A stretch of 64,000 nt of DNA from Shewanella sp. Arc9-LZ (GTDB lineage: Bacteria; Pseudomonadota; Gammaproteobacteria; Enterobacterales; Shewanellaceae). This document shows positions 31,224 through 41,745 of the stretch, piece after piece. Where the stretch lies: contig NZ_CP048031.1 in the NCBI RefSeq assembly GCF_010092445.1, positions 1,302,001 to 1,366,000 on the forward strand, in the 5' to 3' direction. Made by a program: the position numbers and the translations under genes. Position 1 is the stretch's first letter. Each line of letters opens with the position of its first letter. The notes below the pieces were generated by a model. It was not told where the DNA came from, did no database searches, and worked only from the letters and a program-made list of their open reading frames with translations.

Positions 31224-32471
31224 TTAAGCGGTTTGCTCAACCGGTTTTTCATCTGAGTAAAATTGCTCTACGTCCAATTGGCCTTCCGATTTTCCAATCA
31301 CAACCGCAGTCATCATATCGCCAGTCACGTTAGTTGCCGTGCGGATCATATCAATAATACGGTCAATGGCTGCGATAAAGGCAATACCTTCTAGTGGTAA
31401 GCCTATCACGCCCAAAGTCACGGTTAACATCACCATCGCACTACCAGGAACTCCTGCTGTGCCGACAGACGCTACCGTTGCCGTTACCGCAATCAACATG
31501 TAGTCCGTCATATCAAGCGGAATACCGTAAATTTGCGCAATAAAAATGGCCGCAATAGCAGGATAAATACCGCCACAACCGTCCATGTTCATAGTTGCGC
31601 CGAGTGGCAGTACAAAAGCACTGTAACGTTTCGATACGCCCATTGCTTCAGTACTACGTGTGCTGGCAGGTAAAGTACCAAAGCTTGATGCGGTACTAAA
31701 GGCCACAATTTGAGCCGGCATGGCTTTACGGAAAAATTGCAGTGGACTTAAACCCGCAGCAAATTTAACTAAACCGCCATACACAAAGATAATATGAATT
31801 AACGCGGCAATATAAATCGCAATAATAAACTTACCCAATGGTAATAATGTACTTAAGCCATACTCGCCCACAACCCAAGCCATTAAACCAAATACACCAA
31901 TAGGTGTCAGTTTTAATACCATACGCGTTAGTTGAAACATCACTTCAGCGCCAGCTTCAATCACGTTTTTAAGCGGTGCTGCTTTCTCGCCCACAGCATT
32001 AATGGCAATGCCAATTAACGCGGCAAAGACAATAATTTGAAGCACATTGCCGTCGGCTAATGAGGCAAACGGATTCACCGGGATCATATTGAGTAATACC
32101 TGAGCAAAGCCTGGAATATCACGTTCGCGAACTTCCGATGTGGCTAAGGCTAGGTTACCGCCCATGTCGATAAGGCTGCCGACAGTTAAACCAATAAATG
32201 AAGCAATGGTGCCGGTAAACATAAACATGGCTAAAGTTTTAAAACTTAAGCGCTTTAAATTACCTTGTGAGCCCAGCGAGGTAATGCTCACCACAATGGC
32301 ACAAAATACCAAAGGGGCAACCAGCATTTTAATGGCACTGATAAACAGATCGCCAAGAGGCTTTAACATCACGGCTGACTCGCCTAATCCGACGCCGGTG
32401 AGCGTTCCTAAAACAAAACCTGCAATGACTTTCTGCCAAAAAGGGATGCGTTTGAGCGTTTGCAATATCAT
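31224..32471 (-). CDS. Dicarboxylate/amino acid:cation symporter (DAACS family)
   Basis: A 415-residue inner-membrane transporter of the glutamate/aspartate/dicarboxylate symporter family. The N-terminal half has six hydrophobic helices. The C-terminal half has the serine-rich hairpin SSFGTLPASTRSTEAMG, the NMDGCGGIYPAIAAIFIAQ helix and the second hairpin with GTAGVPGSAMVML, which are the substrate- and Na+-binding elements of the family. The DRIIDMIRTATNVTGD helix is also present. The exact substrate cannot be read from sequence. The gene stands alone with a terminator behind it. Confidence 0.9.
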   Translation of the reverse strand: MILQTLKRIPFWQKVIAGFVLGTLTGVGLGESAVMLKPLGDLFISAIKMLVAPLVFCAIVVSITSLGSQGNLKRLSFKTLAMFMFTGTIASFIGLTVGSLIDMGGNLALATSEVRERDIPGFAQVLLNMIPVNPFASLADGNVLQIIVFAALIGIAINAVGEKAAPLKNVIEAGAEVMFQLTRMVLKLTPIGVFGLMAWVVGEYGLSTLLPLGKFIIAIYIAALIHIIFVYGGLVKFAAGLSPLQFFRKAMPAQIVAFSTASSFGTLPASTRSTEAMGVSKRYSAFVLPLGATMNMDGCGGIYPAIAAIFIAQIYGIPLDMTDYMLIAVTATVASVGTAGVPGSAMVMLTVTLGVIGLPLEGIAFIAAIDRIIDMIRTATNVTGDMMTAVVIGKSEGQLDVEQFYSDEKPVEQTA

Positions 32472-33039
32472 GAAAGTTCCAAATTATGTCATTGTGACGT
32501 CGCTAAATCTGATTAGGCAACATCGTTGTACGTAACTCATTATGTTCATTAATGAGTGATTAATTACTTAAAAGCTAAACCCTACAATGGCGATGTGTTG
32601 CGGTATTTCGGTTTAGTTTCTTATGGCTATGCGTGGTATTTACGCTAAATAATGCCTTAATAAACCCGCTGAGGTTAATAAATATTAATCGCATTGTATG
32701 AAGTGAGCGAATGACAAACAACGTTATTTTATTATAACTTATATGAATAACTGAGTTTGTTATTATAACTTTAAATTTTTTTACTATTTATTAACGAATT
32801 CGCGCTGTTGTTGCTCAATTTTTGTATATTGAGTTGGGGTAACCTTGCATATTTACGTAACAATGAACTGTATCGACATTATGTCTAAGTTGCGATTGAG
32901 ATAATCGTGAGTGGTCTTTAGGGGTTACCGCGTTCAATATCTTCATATTGTGCTGTGCAGATATTCATTGTGAAGGTACGATAAAAATAAAATGAATAGT
33001 CATTGGAATGAATATGCTAGTGCACATTAAGATCTATCG
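32472..33039. other. AT-rich divergent intergenic region
   Basis: About 570 bases separate the symporter gene (minus) from the YqaA-like gene (plus). It is AT-rich and holds no supported gene. Both promoters should be here, but I did not find a clear one. Confidence 0.5.
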
Positions 33040-33468
33040 ATGACGAGTTTATGGTTAATGTTCAGCGGCGCCTTTTTCGCTGCAACACTGTTGCCTGGCG
33101 GCTCAGAAGTGTTACTGGTGGCATTACTTAATCAAACGCCATCTTTATGGTTCGAATTATTGATACTGGCCACTATTGGTAATACGCTTGGTGCGATAAC
33201 CAGTTATGGTCTTGGTCGAGCAGGGCGGTTAGCCAAAAATCCACAAGATATTCAACGTCGACAATACCGCTATGCACTCGCATGGATAGAAAAATATGGT
33301 ATGTGGGCCCTATTATTATCTTGGTTACCGATAATCGGTGATTTGCTATGTTTACTGGCTGGATGGTTAAAAATACCTATCTTACCAGCCTCATTATTTA
33401 TGTTTATGGGTAAATTATTACGTTATAGCGTCATTGTATTGCTGATGACGTATACGTTTGAGTATTGA
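33040..33468 (+). CDS. YqaA/DedA-like membrane protein
   Basis: A 142-residue inner-membrane protein with four to five hydrophobic segments. The GGSEVLLVALL, GNTLGAITSYGLGRAGR and FSWLP-like (LSWLPIIGDLLCLLAGWL) motifs identify the SNARE-associated/DedA superfamily, YqaA branch. The family has been tied to lipid scrambling and membrane homeostasis; no specific role can be given here. The start is ATG 33040; no strong ribosome binding site is visible. Confidence 0.82.
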   Translation: MTSLWLMFSGAFFAATLLPGGSEVLLVALLNQTPSLWFELLILATIGNTLGAITSYGLGRAGRLAKNPQDIQRRQYRYALAWIEKYGMWALLLSWLPIIGDLLCLLAGWLKIPILPASLFMFMGKLLRYSVIVLLMTYTFEY

Positions 33469-33522
33469 TACCGCGTTGCTCTTGCAACGATGGTTATTTT
33501 TGTTTTAAGGAAGGAGTCGATT

Positions 33523-36378
33523 TTGAAACTAAATTTGAATAAATGGATGTTAGCAGCGGCCATCAGTGCTGTATTAAGTGGTTGCGCCTATGACGCGTAT
33601 CAGTCGTCGAGTTTGCCCCAAGGCGTTACCTTAATTGAAACCGCGGCCCCGACAGAAAATCAAGTTAGCATTCCTTATAAAAAATATCAGTTAGCCAACG
33701 GCTTAACCGTGATTTTGCATCAAGATAAGTCAGATCCATTAGCTCATGTCGATGTGACCTATCATGTCGGTTCAGCCCGTGAATTAGCCGGTCGCAGTGG
33801 CTTTGCACATTTATTTGAACACATGATGTTCCAAGGCTCACAACACGTTGGTGATGAACAGCATTTTAAAGTGGTTACTGAAGCGGGCGGAACATTAAAC
33901 GGCACCACCAATACCGACAGAACCAATTATTTTGAAACCGTGCCAAGTAATCAATTAGAGAAGATGCTCTGGTTAGAGTCTGACCGTATGGGCTTTTTAC
34001 TGCCCGCCCTCACGAGTGAAAAATTCGAAGTACAACGTGAAACCGTTAAAAATGAACGTGCACAACGGATTGATAATCGTCCTTATGGCCGTTTAAATGA
34101 ACGTTTTAACCAAGCATTTTATCCAGCGGGTCATCCATATTCTTGGCCTGTTATTGGTTGGCCAGATGATTTAAACCGCGCCACAGTTGATGATGTGAAA
34201 CATTTCTTTCAACGTTGGTATGGGCCTAATAATGCGACCTTAACCATTGGTGGCGACTTTGATGAGATGCAAACGCTGGCATGGGTAAATAAATACTTTG
34301 GTGAAATTCCAGCCGGGCCTACGGTTAAGCCTGAAGCTAAAACCATGGTGACATTGGATAAAACCCGTTATATATCGATGGAAGACAAAGTACATTTACC
34401 GCTAATTTACATGGGATTCCCCACTGTTTACGCGCAACATAAAGACGAAGCTGCACTCGATTTGCTCGCTAATATTCTCGGTGGCGGTAAAACGTCACTT
34501 ATCTATAAAAATTTGGTCAAAGATGGTTATGCGGTCCAAGCTGCGGTGAGTCATCCATGCCAAGAGCTTACTTGTCAGTTATCTCTTTACGCTGTCGCGA
34601 ACCCGAGTAAAGGTGGCAGTCTTGCTGATCTTGAAACTAAAATAAATCAAACTATCAGTGAGTTTGAACAACGTGGCGTAACCGACGATGACTTGCAAAA
34701 AGTCAAAGTACAGTTCGAAGCCAACACTATTTTTGGCATGCAAAGTGTCGCCGGTAAAGTCTCTACACTTGCCGCTAATCAAACCTTTTTTGGTAAGCCA
34801 GACATGGTGGCAGCGGATTTAGCCCGTTATGCTAATGTCACCAAAGCCGATGTAATGCGGGTATTTAATACCTACATTAAAAATAAGCCAATGGTGGTGA
34901 TGAGTATTGTGCCAGAAGGACAAACACAGTTAATCGCCCATGCGGATAATTTTGAACCGACTACTTTGCCTATCGCGCAAGAAGCGGTAACCGGATTATC
35001 TGATATCACTTTCGCTAAATCTTCATTTGATCGCAATAAAATACCGGCATCAGCCGCGGCGCCGATACTGACAGTGCCGCAATTATGGGACAGCAAGCTG
35101 GTAAATGGCATTAAAGTGATGGGCACTGAAAGTGACGAAACACCAACGGTTGAATTGCTTATTTATTTGGATGGCGGCCATCGTTTAACGCCCAATAATA
35201 AGGCGGGTCTTGCTGAGTTAACCGCATCTATGCTTAATGAGTCGAGTGCGCAACGCAGCAGCGAAGATTTAGCTGGAGCGCTTGATATGCTGGGCTCGTC
35301 GATTAGTTTTGGCGCCAGCGATTCACAAAGCTACCTTAAAGTGTCCAGTTTAACGGCAAACCTAGATGCCACGCTTGCTATCGTTAAAGAGCGTTTATTC
35401 AGTCCCGGTTTTGTTGCTGCAGACTTTGAACGAGTCAAGCAACAGCAGTTGCAAGGTTTGCAACATCAAATGTCCGATGCTAACTATCTAGCCCGTAGTG
35501 GTTTTGCTGCCTTGTTATATGGCAACAATAGTCCATTAGGGATCAGCAGTGATGGTACGATTAAATCAATATCGGCATTAACGCTAGATGACGTAAAGCA
35601 ATTTTACCAACAGCAATACCGTGCAGGTAATGCTCAGATGGTTGTGGTATCAGACTTAAATCAACAACAAATAATGCCTAAGTTGTCGATATTTAATGAA
35701 TGGCAAGGTGAGGCGACTCAGTTTGCAGCACTGCCTGCATTACCAACACACCTTAAAAACACCATTTATTTGATTGATAAACCTGGTGCAGCACAGTCGG
35801 TGATTAATATCGGCCAAGTGTCGTTACCGTATGATGCAACAGGCGATTACTTTAAAGCTTATTTGATGAACTACCCATTAGGAGATGCGTTTAATAGCCG
35901 TATTAATCTTAATCTGCGTGAAGATAAAGGTTACACCTATGGTGCGCGTACTCAGTTTGGTGGCGCAGAAGATACCGGTCAGTTTATGGCGTATGCTAGC
36001 GTAAGAAGCGATGTAACAGGGTTAGCATTAGCTGAGTTTGTTAACGAAATTAATGCATACCAAGCGTCGGGTATGACCGACGAAGAAAGTGCCTTTATGC
36101 GCAGTTCGATTGCGCAAAGCCAGGCATTAGAATATGAAACCCCGTATCAAAAAGCCGGTTTTCTAAGAATGATCCAACGTTATCAGCTCGATAAAAACTT
36201 TACGGCTAAGCAAGACAAAATTGTGAAAAACATTTCGACAGATGAGTTAAATAAACTTGCCAGTAAGTTATTAAATATCAATGATATGGTAATGCTGGTG
36301 GTGGGTGATAAAACCACCGTTGTACCTCAATTAAAAGCCCTTGGGTATCAGATTGAAATGATGACACTTGCCGACTAG
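33523..36378 (+). CDS. M16-family zinc metalloprotease, lipoprotein
   Basis: A pitrilysin-type protease of 951 residues with two fused M16 halves. I chose TTG 33523, preceded by AAGGAAGGAG, because it starts a proper lipoprotein signal with lipobox LSGC (Cys21). The inverted zinc motif HLFEH is at residues 96-100, and the downstream Glu ligand lies in the KNERAQ region. The second half (from about residue 480) lacks the HxxEH motif and ends with the R/Y pair region REDKGYTYGAR, as usual for M16 partners. It probably degrades peptides at the periplasmic face of a membrane. Confidence 0.9.
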   Translation: MKLNLNKWMLAAAISAVLSGCAYDAYQSSSLPQGVTLIETAAPTENQVSIPYKKYQLANGLTVILHQDKSDPLAHVDVTYHVGSARELAGRSGFAHLFEHMMFQGSQHVGDEQHFKVVTEAGGTLNGTTNTDRTNYFETVPSNQLEKMLWLESDRMGFLLPALTSEKFEVQRETVKNERAQRIDNRPYGRLNERFNQAFYPAGHPYSWPVIGWPDDLNRATVDDVKHFFQRWYGPNNATLTIGGDFDEMQTLAWVNKYFGEIPAGPTVKPEAKTMVTLDKTRYISMEDKVHLPLIYMGFPTVYAQHKDEAALDLLANILGGGKTSLIYKNLVKDGYAVQAAVSHPCQELTCQLSLYAVANPSKGGSLADLETKINQTISEFEQRGVTDDDLQKVKVQFEANTIFGMQSVAGKVSTLAANQTFFGKPDMVAADLARYANVTKADVMRVFNTYIKNKPMVVMSIVPEGQTQLIAHADNFEPTTLPIAQEAVTGLSDITFAKSSFDRNKIPASAAAPILTVPQLWDSKLVNGIKVMGTESDETPTVELLIYLDGGHRLTPNNKAGLAELTASMLNESSAQRSSEDLAGALDMLGSSISFGASDSQSYLKVSSLTANLDATLAIVKERLFSPGFVAADFERVKQQQLQGLQHQMSDANYLARSGFAALLYGNNSPLGISSDGTIKSISALTLDDVKQFYQQQYRAGNAQMVVVSDLNQQQIMPKLSIFNEWQGEATQFAALPALPTHLKNTIYLIDKPGAAQSVINIGQVSLPYDATGDYFKAYLMNYPLGDAFNSRINLNLREDKGYTYGARTQFGGAEDTGQFMAYASVRSDVTGLALAEFVNEINAYQASGMTDEESAFMRSSIAQSQALEYETPYQKAGFLRMIQRYQLDKNFTAKQDKIVKNISTDELNKLASKLLNINDMVMLVVGDKTTVVPQLKALGYQIEMMTLAD

Positions 36379-36396
36379 TTGAACACTTGTTACTAC

Positions 36397-36438
36397 AAGG
36401 GTTAACACTAGCCTTGAAATAAGCTAGTGTTAACCTCA
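36397..36438. repeat. Inverted repeat after the M16 protease gene
   Basis: Perfect 13-bp arms (GGTTAACACTAGC at 36400-36412 and its complement at 36423-36435) with a 10-base loop lie 22 bases after the stop. A T tract is missing, so it is either a rho-independent terminator of poor quality or an mRNA-stabilising hairpin. Confidence 0.6.
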
Positions 36439-36723
36439 TATACATGAGATGTATACTTAGCTCAGTCTATTATAAATATAGGTTGAGCTAAATTATGTGC
36501 TTTAATCGTAATACCATACGGTGTTGGTTATTTTTGCAAATAAAAGATAATGTTTAAGGCTCTATCAACGGTGACAACTTGTGTTGCCGTTTTTTAATTT
36601 AACACCCATAAACACGCTAATTATACTGAGTTACATTTTTTTTCGCGTTTTCAGTAATAATCTCGTTTATTATCAGGTCTAGCTGTTTACTCGCAATGCG
36701 AATCCATAAAAGAGAGTAGTAAA
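36439..36723. other. Intergenic region before gshA
   Basis: About 285 AT-rich bases without a supported gene; they presumably contain the gshA promoter. Confidence 0.45.
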
Positions 36724-38343
36724 TTGAAGTCTTTCAATGAAAAAGTCGAACACTTAAGCGACACTCAAGGCCGTGAGGCTTTATTGGGCATGTTACGTGG
36801 TATTGAACGTGAAGCATTGCGTATTGATGAAAACGGCCATTTAGCACAAGACGGACACCCAGAAGCGCTCGGTTCTGCTCTGACCCATTCGCGCATTACC
36901 ACTGATTACAGCGAAGCCTTATTAGAATTTATTACGCCAGTCTGTCACAGTATTGATGATTTGCTCGAGGGGTTAACGCAAACCCACGCTTACAGTGTGC
37001 GTAACCTTAACGGCCAAAAATTGTGGCCTGTCAGCATGCCATGTTACGTAGGTGAAGTCAGTGATATTCCTGTCGCACGATATGGCAGCTCCAATAACGG
37101 TAAAATGAAAACCTTATATCGTAAAGGGTTAACCCATCGTTATGGTGCATTAATGCAGATCATTTCTGGGGTTCATTTTAACTTTTCGGTGTCGCAAGAT
37201 TTATGGCAACGTTTGTATGATGACAAGATGACCAACGGTGCCGCTTGTTGCAGTAAAAATATCAGCTTTGAAGACTTTATCTCAGAATCTTATTTTGGAC
37301 TGATCCGTAACTACCGTCGTTTAGTGTGGGTGTTACCGTATTTATTTGGTTCAACGCCAGCATTATGCAGTTCATTTATAAAAGATCAAGACGTTGATTT
37401 CGAATTTAAAAAAACCGGTAAAGGGACCTTATACCTTCCTTATGCAACCTCATTGCGCATGAGTGATCTAGGCTATACCAACAAAGAACAAGACACGCTT
37501 AATATTAGCTATAACTCATTGCCTGATTATCTTGAAGGCGTTGGCGCGGCAATTAAAATGCCATCGAAAAAGTTTGAAGAAATTGGTATCAATGTGGACG
37601 GTGAATACCGCCAACTCAATAGTAATATTTTGCAAATTGAAAATGAATTTTACGCGCCAATCCGTGCAAAACGTGTCACCCAAAAAGGCGAGAAACCTTC
37701 ACAAGCTTTAGCACGTGCAGGTGTTGAGTATATTGAAGTACGTGCCTTAGACGTTAATCCATTTAGCCCTGTTGGGATAGATGCAACTCAAGTACGTTTC
37801 CTAGACCTATTTTTATTGTACTGCTTATTATCGCCATCTGAAGATACCGATGCCGTCGGCGACGCAGAGATTGCCGCTAACTTGAAAGCCGTCGTATTAG
37901 AAGGCCGTAAACCTGGGCTTGAATTACAACGTAACGGTAAGACCATTAGCTTAACGCAATGGATGCACGAGTTATTTGGACAATTAAACACAATCGCGAA
38001 GCTACTCGACGGTGATGACAGCCATGCTTACCAAACAGCCTTAAGCACTTGGTCTGAAGCTATCGATGATCCAGATAAAACCTTATCAGGGCGAGTGATC
38101 AACGAAGTCGTGGTTAAAGGCACCGACCATAGCGTGTGGGTTAAACAACTGGCAAATGATTATCATGAATTTTTAAGCCATTACCCATTAAGTGATGAAG
38201 TCGAGCAAAGCTATGAAAACGAGGCTAAAAAATCTTTGCTTGAGCAGTACAGTTTAGAGGCTCAACCACAAGATAATTTTGCGACTTTCCTCGCTCACTA
38301 TTTTAATGATCTTGTTCCTGCAGGCACTTTCGAGGCGAAGTAA
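36724..38343 (+). CDS. gshA: Glutamate--cysteine ligase
   Basis: GshA joins glutamate and cysteine, the first and controlling step of glutathione synthesis. The 539-residue protein is of the proteobacterial class I type, with GMLRGIEREALRID near the N-terminus (active-site glutamates), DYSEALLEFITP, the LWPVSMPC stretch and VEYIEVRALDVNPFSPVGI. The start is TTG 36724, preceded by AAGAGAG; no ATG fits better. A small lipoprotein gene follows two bases after the stop and is probably cotranscribed. Confidence 0.96.
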   Translation: MKSFNEKVEHLSDTQGREALLGMLRGIEREALRIDENGHLAQDGHPEALGSALTHSRITTDYSEALLEFITPVCHSIDDLLEGLTQTHAYSVRNLNGQKLWPVSMPCYVGEVSDIPVARYGSSNNGKMKTLYRKGLTHRYGALMQIISGVHFNFSVSQDLWQRLYDDKMTNGAACCSKNISFEDFISESYFGLIRNYRRLVWVLPYLFGSTPALCSSFIKDQDVDFEFKKTGKGTLYLPYATSLRMSDLGYTNKEQDTLNISYNSLPDYLEGVGAAIKMPSKKFEEIGINVDGEYRQLNSNILQIENEFYAPIRAKRVTQKGEKPSQALARAGVEYIEVRALDVNPFSPVGIDATQVRFLDLFLLYCLLSPSEDTDAVGDAEIAANLKAVVLEGRKPGLELQRNGKTISLTQWMHELFGQLNTIAKLLDGDDSHAYQTALSTWSEAIDDPDKTLSGRVINEVVVKGTDHSVWVKQLANDYHEFLSHYPLSDEVEQSYENEAKKSLLEQYSLEAQPQDNFATFLAHYFNDLVPAGTFEAK

Positions 38344-38345
38344 TC

Positions 38346-38780
38346 ATGCAAGCTTATTCATCTTGGCGAGCACTGCTTGTAGCGGTAGCGGCATTAGCTT
38401 TACATGGCTGTGCTTCATCGCCAGATGAAATGGTAGAGTGCGGTACTGTGTCGAGTTATTTAGCACCTGATAACAGTGCCAACTTATACCGTGTCGTGGT
38501 CACTCACTTAGATGGCGTGGCGGTTATTTCAAGACCCAATTACCTATTATCGCCAGGTGAGCATGCATTTACAGTGGCAGAACTGATTAACTCACCAGAA
38601 TTAAAAGTGTCATTATCGGCCCGTAAAGTGAAAGTGTTGACTGTTAATGTTGAACTCGATCAGCGTTATCATATAGCAGCTCAATTCAACACCGATAAAA
38701 TCTATATTGGTCAGAATCAGGACTACTGGCAGCCAATCATTTGGCAAACAGAATCTCATCAATGTGAAATGAAACGATAA
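38346..38780 (+). CDS. Small lipoprotein of unknown function downstream of gshA
   Basis: A 144-residue protein with a lipoprotein signal (lipobox ALHGC, Cys22). The mature part is beta-rich with a PEGA-like appearance (ISRPNYLLSPGEHAFTVAELI) and ends in a short basic tail. I do not recognise a named family. The two-base distance to gshA suggests translational coupling, but that does not establish a role in glutathione metabolism. Confidence 0.7.
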   Translation: MQAYSSWRALLVAVAALALHGCASSPDEMVECGTVSSYLAPDNSANLYRVVVTHLDGVAVISRPNYLLSPGEHAFTVAELINSPELKVSLSARKVKVLTVNVELDQRYHIAAQFNTDKIYIGQNQDYWQPIIWQTESHQCEMKR

Positions 38781-38966
38781 TACCAACTCCATTCATTATG
38801 TGCTCAATCAGAGTCACTCAGTCTTTTCAGTTTGAGGCGCATTGTTGAAATAATGGGTGTTCCTTTATAAAACAATGCAATAAAAAATGTAACGATAATT
38901 GCATTGGTTTTTAATTGATGTAAAACTGAGCCCAGAATCAATATCTTAGGTGCTGGTAGAGGTGTT

Positions 38967-39584
38967 ATGAAGTTTTTTTTAGGTGTCGTTAGCGCAATTG
39001 TATTACTGTCATTAGCAGGTTGTGCCACCTCGCCTCCGAAAGAGCCTGATAATCTGTGTGCTATTTTTAAAGAACACCGTTCTTGGTATGAAGCCGCAGT
39101 AGATACCCGTGAAAAATGGGGCGTTCCAGTACATGTCCCTTTAGCGATGATGTACCAAGAAAGTTCATTCAAACACAATGCCGCACCACCAATGGAATAC
39201 TTTTTAGGTTTTATCCCCACCGGACGAGCCAGCGATGCTTATGGCTACGCACAAGCTAAAACCATGACGTGGGACGATTACGTTCGCGAAACCGGTAACA
39301 ATTGGTCTAGCCGCAGTGATTTTGATGATGCGATGGACTTTATGGGCTGGTTTATTTACAAAACCCATAAAATTAATGGTGTGTCTAAGTGGGATGCTAA
39401 AAACCAATACTTAAATTATCACGAAGGCTGGGGCGGTTATAAACGTGGCAGCTATAAAGCCAAAAAATGGTTAACGCCTGTAGCCAATAAAGTCGACAAA
39501 CGTTCAAAACGCTACGCTGCGCAATATCATCAATGTAAAGAAGATTTAGATTCGTCTTGGTTATGGCGAGTATTCTTTGATTAA
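38967..39584 (+). CDS. Lytic-transglycosylase-like lipoprotein
   Basis: A 205-residue protein with lipobox SLAGC (Cys19). The segment VPLAMMYQESSFKHNA contains the Glu-Ser motif (Glu65) of the lysozyme-like SLT fold. YGYAQAKTMTWDDY and the later YHEGWGGYKRGSY fit the same fold. It probably binds or cleaves peptidoglycan from the outer membrane inner leaflet. It is separated by 187 bases from the previous lipoprotein gene. The family is a conserved Shewanella-type hypothetical; activity is inferred from the motif only. Confidence 0.75.
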   Translation: MKFFLGVVSAIVLLSLAGCATSPPKEPDNLCAIFKEHRSWYEAAVDTREKWGVPVHVPLAMMYQESSFKHNAAPPMEYFLGFIPTGRASDAYGYAQAKTMTWDDYVRETGNNWSSRSDFDDAMDFMGWFIYKTHKINGVSKWDAKNQYLNYHEGWGGYKRGSYKAKKWLTPVANKVDKRSKRYAAQYHQCKEDLDSSWLWRVFFD

Positions 39585-39682
39585 GCTTAAGTATAAGTCG
39601 CTTTGTGCAGCGGCTTACTGACCACTGCGAACACATTTGACGTGGTTAGCGATTTTTAAGCGAAAGCCCTAGCTATTCAATG

Positions 39683-39719
39683 ACAAGAAAGTATTCAGTC
39701 ACAAGAAAGTATTCAATCA
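39683..39719. repeat. Short direct repeat
   Basis: Two near-identical copies of an 18-base unit around CACAAGAAAGTATTCA lie in tandem, followed by further CACAAAAA variants up to the terminator at 39749. They are in non-coding DNA between two convergent genes. Confidence 0.6.
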
Positions 39720-39748
39720 CAAAAAATAAATCACAAAAACTCAATAAC

Positions 39749-39774
39749 AAAAAAGGAGCCTAGGCTCCTTTTTT
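39749..39774. terminator. Bidirectional terminator between the SLT lipoprotein and purK
   Basis: A near-perfect palindrome AAAAGGAGCC-TA-GGCTCCTTTT is flanked by A and T runs on both sides, so it can stop transcription from either direction. Confidence 0.9.
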
Positions 39775-39864
39775 CGTGTGTCTTTAGGTAACGTCCGAAT
39801 AAACAGATTTGATGACTTGTTTAATTGATTTTACAAACTAATTTAATCAGCCTGTTTAACCCAG

Positions 39865-40950
39865 CTATTGGGCAAACTCTGCCAAAATCCAATCTAATGG
39901 TGCTTGATATTGCTGTGGCATCCACGCTTTTAGTTGGCTAATACTGTCATCTAACATCGTTTTATTATGCACTGACAGGTTCAAGTGACCCACTTTGCGA
40001 CCAACACGAACGTCTTTGTTGTACCAAAACAGTTCAGCATTTGGCAGGCTTAACCAACGGTCGTCTTTATCAACACCAATTAGGTTAACCATCACACATT
40101 GAAAGTTCACTTGTGGTTGATGCAAAGGTAAATTGCATAAGGCACGTAAGTGCAATTCAAACTGGTTAATGTGGCAACCTGCTTGAGTCCAATGGCCAGA
40201 ATTATGCACCCGTGGCGCTAACTCATTTACCATTAAGTGTTCACCAACACGGAAACATTCCATTGCCATCACACCCACGTATTCAAGGCCATGCATGACC
40301 TTGCTTAACATGTCTTCAGCTTCAGCTTGCAAAGGTGCCAAGCGGCTTAATGGCGCGATAGAGGCCATTAAAATACCGTCTTGATGCAGGTTAAGTGCTA
40401 GTGGGTAAAATAAGCAGCGGCCATTTTGGGTGCGCACGCCGACTAACGACACTTCTTCATCAAAGTTAATCGCTTGTTCTGCAATGGCTTCGTTGCGCCA
40501 ATCGGCAGGGATGGTTGTTGCTTCAGCCTGTTTAAGCCAGTGTTGACCTTTACCGTCATAACCACCGGTGCGACGTTTTAACAATACCCGTTCACCATAA
40601 GCCTTATGTAACGCTTCAGTGCTGGTATTGTCATCAACTAATTGCCATGGTGATGTGGCGACCGCTAATTCATCGAGTAGACTTTTTTGGCTAAAACGAT
40701 CCGCTAAACGGCCAAACACAGGACCATTAATAAAATGTGGGTGTTGGCTGAGTTGTAAACTTAACTGCGACTCAGGCCATTGTTCACGTTCAGCGGTAAT
40801 GATGTCGTCAGCTTCTAGCGGTAATTGTGCATCTGATGGCGTCATAATATCGACTGGGCGCACATTAATGCCTAACGGCTGACCAGCATGACTGAGCATG
40901 GCACCTAATTGACCGTCACCCAATACCCAAAGATTTTTTGGCAACGTCAT
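39865..40950 (-). CDS. purK: N5-carboxyaminoimidazole ribonucleotide synthase
   Basis: PurK uses ATP and bicarbonate to carboxylate aminoimidazole ribonucleotide in purine synthesis. The 361-residue ATP-grasp protein starts with LWVLGDGQLGAMLSHAG (nucleotide fold), contains LKRRTGGYDGKGQ (ATP-grasp loop) and NELAPRVHNSGHWT (metal-binding motif). Its start codon overlaps the purE stop by one base (TAATG), which shows translational coupling in the purEK operon. Confidence 0.97.
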   Translation of the reverse strand: MTLPKNLWVLGDGQLGAMLSHAGQPLGINVRPVDIMTPSDAQLPLEADDIITAEREQWPESQLSLQLSQHPHFINGPVFGRLADRFSQKSLLDELAVATSPWQLVDDNTSTEALHKAYGERVLLKRRTGGYDGKGQHWLKQAEATTIPADWRNEAIAEQAINFDEEVSLVGVRTQNGRCLFYPLALNLHQDGILMASIAPLSRLAPLQAEAEDMLSKVMHGLEYVGVMAMECFRVGEHLMVNELAPRVHNSGHWTQAGCHINQFELHLRALCNLPLHQPQVNFQCVMVNLIGVDKDDRWLSLPNAELFWYNKDVRVGRKVGHLNLSVHNKTMLDDSISQLKAWMPQQYQAPLDWILAEFAQ

Positions 40951-41441
40951 TAGTCTTCTCTCGGATCGGGATTATCAAGGATCGAGCGAGTTTGCTCATC
41001 ACGAAATGCTTCTAAACGCTCAGCCAAAGCGGCATCGCTAATCGCCAAAATTTGGCTGGCTAATAAACCTGCGTTAAACGCGCCGGCAGTACCAATGGCT
41101 AAGGTGCCAACAGCAATCCCTTTAGGCATTTGTACAATAGACAATAGACTGTCCATACCAGATAGCGCCTTGCTTTGTACTGGGACACCCAACACTGGTA
41201 AACGCGTTTTAGAGGCGATCATGCCTGGTAAATGGGCTGCTCCGCCTGCGCCACCAATAATGACTTTATAGCCTTTATCTGCAGCAGAACTTGCAAATTC
41301 CATTAGCTTGTCTGGTGTTCTGTGAGCTGAAACAACTTCAACATGATAAGGCACTTGTAACTTATCCATAATTTCAGCGGCGGCTTCCATTGTAGGCCAA
41401 TCACTTTTCGAACCCATTACAACAGCAACTAGGGCTTGCAT
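40950..41441 (-). CDS. purE: N5-carboxyaminoimidazole ribonucleotide mutase
   Basis: PurE moves the carboxyl group from N5 to C4 of the imidazole, the step after PurK. The 163-residue protein has [12 protein letters not shown] near the N-terminus, SAHRTPD, and [13 protein letters not shown], all typical for class I PurE. The start at 41441 has AAGGAG upstream. No PurR-type operator was seen upstream. Confidence 0.97.
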   Translation of the reverse strand: MQALVAVVMGSKSDWPTMEAAAEIMDKLQVPYHVEVVSAHRTPDKLMEFASSAADKGYKVIIGGAGGAAHLPGMIASKTRLPVLGVPVQSKALSGMDSLLSIVQMPKGIAVGTLAIGTAGAFNAGLLASQILAISDAALAERLEAFRDEQTRSILDNPDPRED

Positions 41442-41745
41442 GTTAACTCCTTAACGTACTTATTCTATTAGTATATTTAGTTAATTTGCTCACTAGAGTA
41501 CAGCGGCGGTTAACGTCAATATTAAGGCGATAAAAAAGGTGCTAGATAATAGCATAAGCCATGCTCTGTTGGCTTCATTTCAGTGTTTCTTGAGGCTAAC
41601 ACTCAGTTTCTAAATACGAAAACTACTTAAACACATTTTATATCAATAACCCTTTTGCTCATCGCGCTCGTTATTAGCTGTATGCAAAGTCACTTTGTTG
41701 ACGTGACCAAAATGAAGAATCAGTCGATAGATGAGGAAAATAACC
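41442..41745. other. Divergent intergenic region between purE and the VWA operon
   Basis: About 300 bases, AT-rich, without a supported gene. Promoters for both directions are expected here. No known operator was recognised. Confidence 0.45.
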